Shown: one piece after another, positions 6,585 through 9,280 of the stretch
How positions within the stretch are numbered: the stretch's first letter is position 1
Layout of the letters: every line of letters begins with the position of its first letter
Notes under the pieces: generated by a model
Databases searched by the model: none
Seen by the model: the letters and a program-made list of their open reading frames with translations, nothing else
Told to the model about the DNA's origin: nothing
Position numbers and translations under genes: made by a program
Source of the DNA: Deltaproteobacteria bacterium
GTDB taxonomy: Bacteria > Desulfobacterota > GWC2-55-46 > DRQE01
Assembly (NCBI GenBank): GCA_030631875.1
Contig: DAOVKH010000054.1
Location: 1-9,280 of the forward strand
Direction: 5' to 3'
DNA length: 9,280 nt

Positions 6585-6780
6585 CTTAATTTACTGGATT
6601 TACGCCAAAAATCATCATAGAACAGTTTATAGTTGCCGTGACGTATCACGCCACGCTTTATTAAAGACCTAAGTGTCTGGTTTTAGGGATAAAAGACGAT
6701 AGTCTGCTCAGCTGTAGCCCCTTTCCTCACCTCTTTTAACGAGAGTCGACTGTATAGAGCCCTTACCTCCTCCTTTTCCC
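6585..6780. other. Intergenic stretch without a recognisable gene
   Basis: This is the remainder of the roughly 600-bp gap between the divergent SBBP and moaA genes. It is AT-rich to about 6670, then contains pyrimidine-rich runs (CCCCTTTCCTCACCTC, CCTCCTCCTTTTCCC). I see no coding region with a ribosome site, no tRNA and no clear terminator hairpin. Confidence 0.6.
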
Positions 6781-6810
6781 TTGACAGGGTTGAAAAACCT
6801 GTGGTATCTT
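6781..6810 (+). promoter_or_regulatory. Extended -10 promoter of the moaA-mop-modA operon
   Basis: A perfect TTGACA (6781-6786), an 18-bp spacer and TATCTT (6805-6810) directly preceded by TGG. Transcription would begin near 6817, about 12 nt before the first paired base of the riboswitch, which supports the call. Confidence 0.75.
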
Positions 6811-6828
6811 ACGGGCATACATAACTCC

Positions 6829-6942
6829 GAGCCAACCCTCCTAAAGCCCTTTAAAAGGTCATGGAGAGCGGCCGACAGGGTCTGATTGGAAACGATCACG
6901 CCTCCCGCGATTGGAAAGGAGGACGCACGTAAACGACGGCTC
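6829..6942 (+). ncRNA. Molybdenum/tungsten cofactor riboswitch (Moco or Tuco RNA motif)
   Basis: The leader of moaA carries the conserved 3' core of the Moco RNA: CGCCTCCCG (6899-6907) followed by GGAAAGG (6913-6919). As I remember it, the E. coli moaA leader reads CGCCUCCCG...UGGAAAGGUG at the same place. The closing stem P1 pairs GAGCC (6829-6833) with GGCTC (6938-6942). P2 pairs ACCCT (6835-6839) with AGGGT (6877-6881). A 6-bp hairpin TGATTG/CGATCA (6883-6898) is capped by a GAAA tetraloop, and CCTCC can pair with GGAGG (6901-6905, 6918-6922). Only 37 nt lie inside P2, less than in E. coli, so a Tuco (tungsten) variant is possible. The ligand would be reduced molybdenum or tungsten cofactor. 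Genes downstream (moaA, mop, modA) fit. Stem boundaries were drawn by hand. Confidence 0.88.
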
Positions 6943-6976
6943 TTATATTTTTATGGAGCGCGCCCATTACATTGTC

Positions 6977-7007
6977 GACCAACCTCTATCGCGGTTGGTC
7001 TTTTTTT
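6977..7007 (+). terminator. Intrinsic terminator between riboswitch and moaA (probable attenuator)
   Basis: A perfect 8-bp stem GACCAACC / GGTTGGTC with an 8-nt loop, followed directly by seven T. It lies 34 nt after the riboswitch P1 stem and 41 nt before the moaA ATG, so it must be controlled for moaA to be expressed. This points to transcriptional attenuation as the output of the riboswitch. Confidence 0.9.
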
Positions 7008-7047
7008 ATTTCAGCTACAGATTACTTCATACAAGAGGACAACACCA

Positions 7048-8064
7048 ATGACCGACAACAACGCAATACTAACGGACAAATTCGGACGCGCCTTAAATTA
7101 CCTTCGCGTATCGGTGACGGACAGGTGCAACCACCGGTGTTCGTACTGCACCTCCGGCAAAGAAGAGTATAGCCAAAAGGCACGCACGGACATTCTCAGC
7201 TACGACGAGATACGGCGTACCGTAACGCTCATGGCCAAACTCGGCATTACGAAGGTACGCCTCACAGGTGGTGAGCCACTCATAAGAAAAGACTTGGACC
7301 AACTAGTCACCATGATAAAGGATATCGGCACCATCGAAGACCTGACGATGACGACCAATGCCGCACTCTTAAAACCTATGGCACGGAAGCTCAAGGCCGC
7401 TGGCTTGGATAGAGTTAATATCAGCCTCGACACACTCAGAGAAGACCGCTTTAAAGATATCGTCGGAGCAAGAGGTGTAGTAACGGCAACGCTTAAAGAT
7501 GTACTCGATGGAATCGAAGCCGCCATTGAGGCAGACTTGACACCTATAAAACTCAACGCCGTCATAATGCGCACCATCAACGACGACGAGCTTGGCGATA
7601 TCATCGACTACGCAAGCGAACGTGGCGCGCGCCTACGCTTCATAGAGTGCATGCCCATGAGCGACAGCTCCGAGTGGAAGCGTCTTTACATGCCAATGGA
7701 AGAGGTATTAAAACTCCCGCAAATTACATCACGAGTCGACACGAGTGCCGTGGCGATAAAAGACCGCGCGGCGGCCTACACATTGCCGCTAAAGAACGGC
7801 AACGGTACGGTCGGCTTCGTTTCTCCTATGTCTAATCGTTTCTGCGATAGCTGTAATCGCCTGCGCCTCACCTCTGACGGAAGGCTTCGCGCATGCCTGC
7901 CATCGGATAAGGACGTGGACATAAGAGACGCACTCAGAACGAACGCTACAGAACAAGAACTAATAGAGCTTATAAGAAAAGCCGTACTCATGAAGCCGGA
8001 GGTCGGCGAATACAACTACGACGATGATTCACGAGGCAGGTCAATGCTTCAGATAGGAGGATAA
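7048..8064 (+). CDS. moaA: GTP 3',8-cyclase MoaA (radical SAM, molybdopterin synthesis step 1)
   Basis: A 338-residue enzyme that, with MoaC, converts GTP to cyclic pyranopterin monophosphate in the cytosol. The N-terminal radical-SAM cluster motif is CNHRCSYC (Cys27, Cys31, Cys34, CX3CX2C) with GGEP at 74-77 for S-adenosylmethionine. The C-terminal GTP-binding cluster is Cys266, Cys269 and Cys283 (CX2CX13C), with RLRLTSDGRLRACL. The C-terminus ends in Gly-Gly (LQIGG), which is needed for activity in this family. All key residues are present and the length is usual. I chose the ATG at 7048, which has AAGAGGA 8 nt upstream. The open frame extends back to 6886, but that part overlaps the riboswitch and terminator. 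It is the first gene of the operon; mop follows after 4 nt. Confidence 0.98.
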   Translation: MTDNNAILTDKFGRALNYLRVSVTDRCNHRCSYCTSGKEEYSQKARTDILSYDEIRRTVTLMAKLGITKVRLTGGEPLIRKDLDQLVTMIKDIGTIEDLTMTTNAALLKPMARKLKAAGLDRVNISLDTLREDRFKDIVGARGVVTATLKDVLDGIEAAIEADLTPIKLNAVIMRTINDDELGDIIDYASERGARLRFIECMPMSDSSEWKRLYMPMEEVLKLPQITSRVDTSAVAIKDRAAAYTLPLKNGNGTVGFVSPMSNRFCDSCNRLRLTSDGRLRACLPSDKDVDIRDALRTNATEQELIELIRKAVLMKPEVGEYNYDDDSRGRSMLQIGG

Positions 8065-8068
8065 AAAT

Positions 8069-8272
8069 ATGCAGCTCTCAGGACGCAACCAGCTCAAGGG
8101 TGAGATAGTAGAGATGAAGCTCGGCGACGTAGTCTCGGAGGTAGTCGTGCAGGTCGGTGAGAACCAGATTGCAGGTGTCATAACGACGACGAGTGTAGAG
8201 AACATGAAGCTAAAGGTCGGCGATAATATTACGGCACTAATTAAGGCAACGGAAGTTTCGTTCATAAAATGA
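8069..8272 (+). CDS. mop: Molbindin: single-domain Mop-family molybdate/tungstate-binding protein
   Basis: A 67-residue protein consisting of one Mop (TOBE-like) domain. The family pattern is clear: S-x-R-N-x-L-K-G (4-11), VVSEVVVQVG (21-30), AGVITTTSVENMKLKVGD (35-52) and ALIKATEVSFIK (56-67). Free Mop proteins assemble as hexamers that bind molybdate or tungstate in the cytoplasm and are thought to store or buffer the oxyanion. The ribosome site AGGAGG (8055-8060) lies inside the end of moaA, 8 nt before the ATG. The stop codon overlaps the modA start (ATGA). Placement between cofactor synthesis and uptake genes fits a buffering role. Family assignment is firm; which oxyanion is preferred cannot be read from the sequence. 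Confidence 0.95.
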   Translation: MQLSGRNQLKGEIVEMKLGDVVSEVVVQVGENQIAGVITTTSVENMKLKVGDNITALIKATEVSFIK

Positions 8273-9069
8273 TGACAAAGAAACTGCGCATACTTATTTA
8301 TATTATATCGTTCTTAGCTCTCTATAGCTTCACATCGCCGCCTGCCGTCGAGGCATCGGAGAATAGGGAAAAAGAAACGCTGACCATAGCCGTCTCTACG
8401 AACGCACTCGGTGCGTTGACGGAGATAGTGCGCCTATATGAAGACGCCCACGGCAGTAAGGTCGATATCGTCGCAGGCTCGAGCGGCAAGCTCTACGCAC
8501 AGATAACACGCGGCGCGCCATTCGGGGTATTCTTTTCTGCGGACACGGAGCGCCCGATACTACTTAAGAATAAGGGCTTAACAAAACCCGGTTCGTTCTT
8601 CATATACGGCAAAGGCACGCTCGTCATATGGCAACGAAACGACGAGCCTAAGCTCGAAGGTGACGTAATAAAAAATACGCTTACATGTAGCGACACCCTG
8701 CGCATAGCAATAGCAAACCCTGAGACCGCCCCCTATGGTCGTGCGGCGATGGAGGTATTTAAGAATGCAGAGGTATTAGAAGATATAGAAGAGAAACTCG
8801 TCTACGGCGAGAGCGTTGGTCAAGCCCTTAGCTTTGCCTCCACAGGGAACGCAGAGGTAGCCGTCGTGGCACTGGCTTCCATAAAGAATCTCGATTACGG
8901 AACGTATGTCGAGGTAGACCGCTCGCTCTACTCGCCCATAATGCAAGGCGCCGTGACCATCAAAGGCGCGCCGAAGGAAGCCGACTACTTTGTGAATTTT
9001 ATAAAGACATCTGAAGAAGTAAGAGCAATCCTCATCGACTACGGCTACTACGGCGAGAGCAAGGAATAG
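8269..9069 (+). CDS. modA: Molybdate (or tungstate) ABC-transporter periplasmic binding protein ModA
   Basis: A 266-residue exported binding protein. The signal peptide is residues 1-29 (hydrophobic LIYIISFLALYSF, cleavage near VEA-SE). The ModA hallmarks are LTIAVSTN (38-45), the oxyanion loop GSSGKLYAQI (70-79), GAPFGVFFSAD (82-92) and NPETAPYGRAAMEV. The mature domain begins near residue 36, and the length is normal for the family. It would capture molybdate or tungstate in the periplasm for an ABC importer. The ATG at 8269 overlaps the mop stop; an equally possible ATG follows at 8272. The next gene is not modB but a cation exchanger, so the membrane and ATPase parts of the importer must be elsewhere, perhaps further downstream. 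Confidence 0.95.
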   Translation: MMTKKLRILIYIISFLALYSFTSPPAVEASENREKETLTIAVSTNALGALTEIVRLYEDAHGSKVDIVAGSSGKLYAQITRGAPFGVFFSADTERPILLKNKGLTKPGSFFIYGKGTLVIWQRNDEPKLEGDVIKNTLTCSDTLRIAIANPETAPYGRAAMEVFKNAEVLEDIEEKLVYGESVGQALSFASTGNAEVAVVALASIKNLDYGTYVEVDRSLYSPIMQGAVTIKGAPKEADYFVNFIKTSEEVRAILIDYGYYGESKE

Positions 9070-9073
9070 TTAG

Positions 9074-9280
9074 ATGACGTTACCCATCATAGCTTTGGTA
9101 CTTGGCCTCATCTTTCTGCTTTGGAGTGCCGATTACTTTATCGAAGGTGCGGCCGTTACGGCCTCGCACTTAGGCGTGCCGACACTCCTCATCGGTATCG
9201 TAATCGTCGGCTTCGGTACGTCCGCGCCTGAGATGGTCGTAAGTGCATTCTCTGCGCATCAGGGTAATCCGGGCTTAGCC
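9074..9280 (+). CDS. CaCA-family calcium/sodium (or cation/proton) exchanger, N-terminal part
   Basis: Partial gene with 69 codons visible, running off the right edge. The ATG lies 4 nt after the modA stop, with AAGGA (9061-9065) as ribosome site inside modA. Two hydrophobic stretches are seen: residues 2-17 (TLPIIALVLGLIFLLW) and about 34-50 (LGVPTLLIGIVIVGFGT). GFGTSAPEMVVSA (47-59) is the signature of the first alpha repeat of cation/Ca2+ exchangers, with the acidic ion-binding Glu in SAPE. These inner-membrane antiporters swap Ca2+ for Na+ or H+. Its place in a molybdenum operon is odd and a functional link is not evident. Confidence 0.9.
   Translation, partial: MTLPIIALVLGLIFLLWSADYFIEGAAVTASHLGVPTLLIGIVIVGFGTSAPEMVVSAFSAHQGNPGLA

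Noticed and set aside
6708..6899. Minus-strand 63-residue open frame upstream of moaA
   Set aside because: It is antisense to the moaA promoter and riboswitch, and its composition is explained by those elements.
6886..7047. In-frame N-terminal extension of moaA by 54 residues
   Set aside because: It lies over the riboswitch core and the intrinsic terminator, has no good ribosome site, and does not resemble MoaA. The ATG at 7048 has a proper site and starts at the usual MoaA N-terminus.
7200..8265. Minus-strand open frames opposite moaA and mop (134, 79 and 74 residues)
   Set aside because: Ser- and Ser/Thr-rich products typical of antisense frames; the plus-strand genes are unambiguous.

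Overview
The window looks like the chromosome of a Gram-negative bacterium. It encodes a TolC-type outer-membrane protein, a lipoprotein-type efflux adaptor and exported proteins with Sec signal peptides. Base composition is mid-range by eye, and ATA (Ile) and CTA/TTA (Leu) codons are frequent. The mix of a ferritin-like/receiver fusion, an SBBP/MopE-type secreted protein and molybdenum (or tungsten) cofactor genes would fit an anaerobe-rich lineage such as Deltaproteobacteria-like phyla or Nitrospirota. That placement is a guess; no marker gene here fixes the taxon. I see no transposase, phage gene or CRISPR array.

Positions 1-2411 (minus strand) hold a tightly packed efflux operon read right to left: a TetR/AcrR repressor, a TolC-family outer-membrane channel and the first 81 codons of an RND-type membrane fusion protein, which continues out of the window. 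A sigma70-like promoter overlaps a palindrome with perfect 12-bp arms, the obvious operator of the repressor. Positions 2412-3503 (plus) carry a promoter, a leader with a 10-bp inverted repeat, and a 303-residue protein that fuses a ferritin-like domain to a C-terminal receiver domain. The receiver has an altered acidic pocket (Lys where Asp is usual). Positions 3536-3702 are a tRNA-Ala(GGC) with its own promoter and terminator.

Positions 3790-6575 (minus) hold an 860-residue secreted protein with an N-terminal SBBP-associated domain, seven SBBP repeats (probably one 7-bladed propeller), a MopE-like Cys/Asp motif and a CARDB-like domain. A strong bidirectional terminator lies after it. A promoter with two palindromic sites lies before it.

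Positions 6781-9280 (plus) are a molybdenum (or tungsten) operon: promoter, a Moco/Tuco-type riboswitch, an intrinsic terminator ahead of the first gene, then moaA, a single-domain molbindin (Mop), a ModA-type oxyanion-binding protein and the start of a CaCA-family cation exchanger. The genes overlap or are 4 bp apart. The likely logic is that cofactor level sets read-through into cofactor synthesis (moaA), oxyanion storage or buffering (mop) and uptake (modA). No modB or modC is in view. The most interesting points are the ferritin-receiver fusion, the attenuation layout of the riboswitch, and the palindromes upstream of the SBBP gene.
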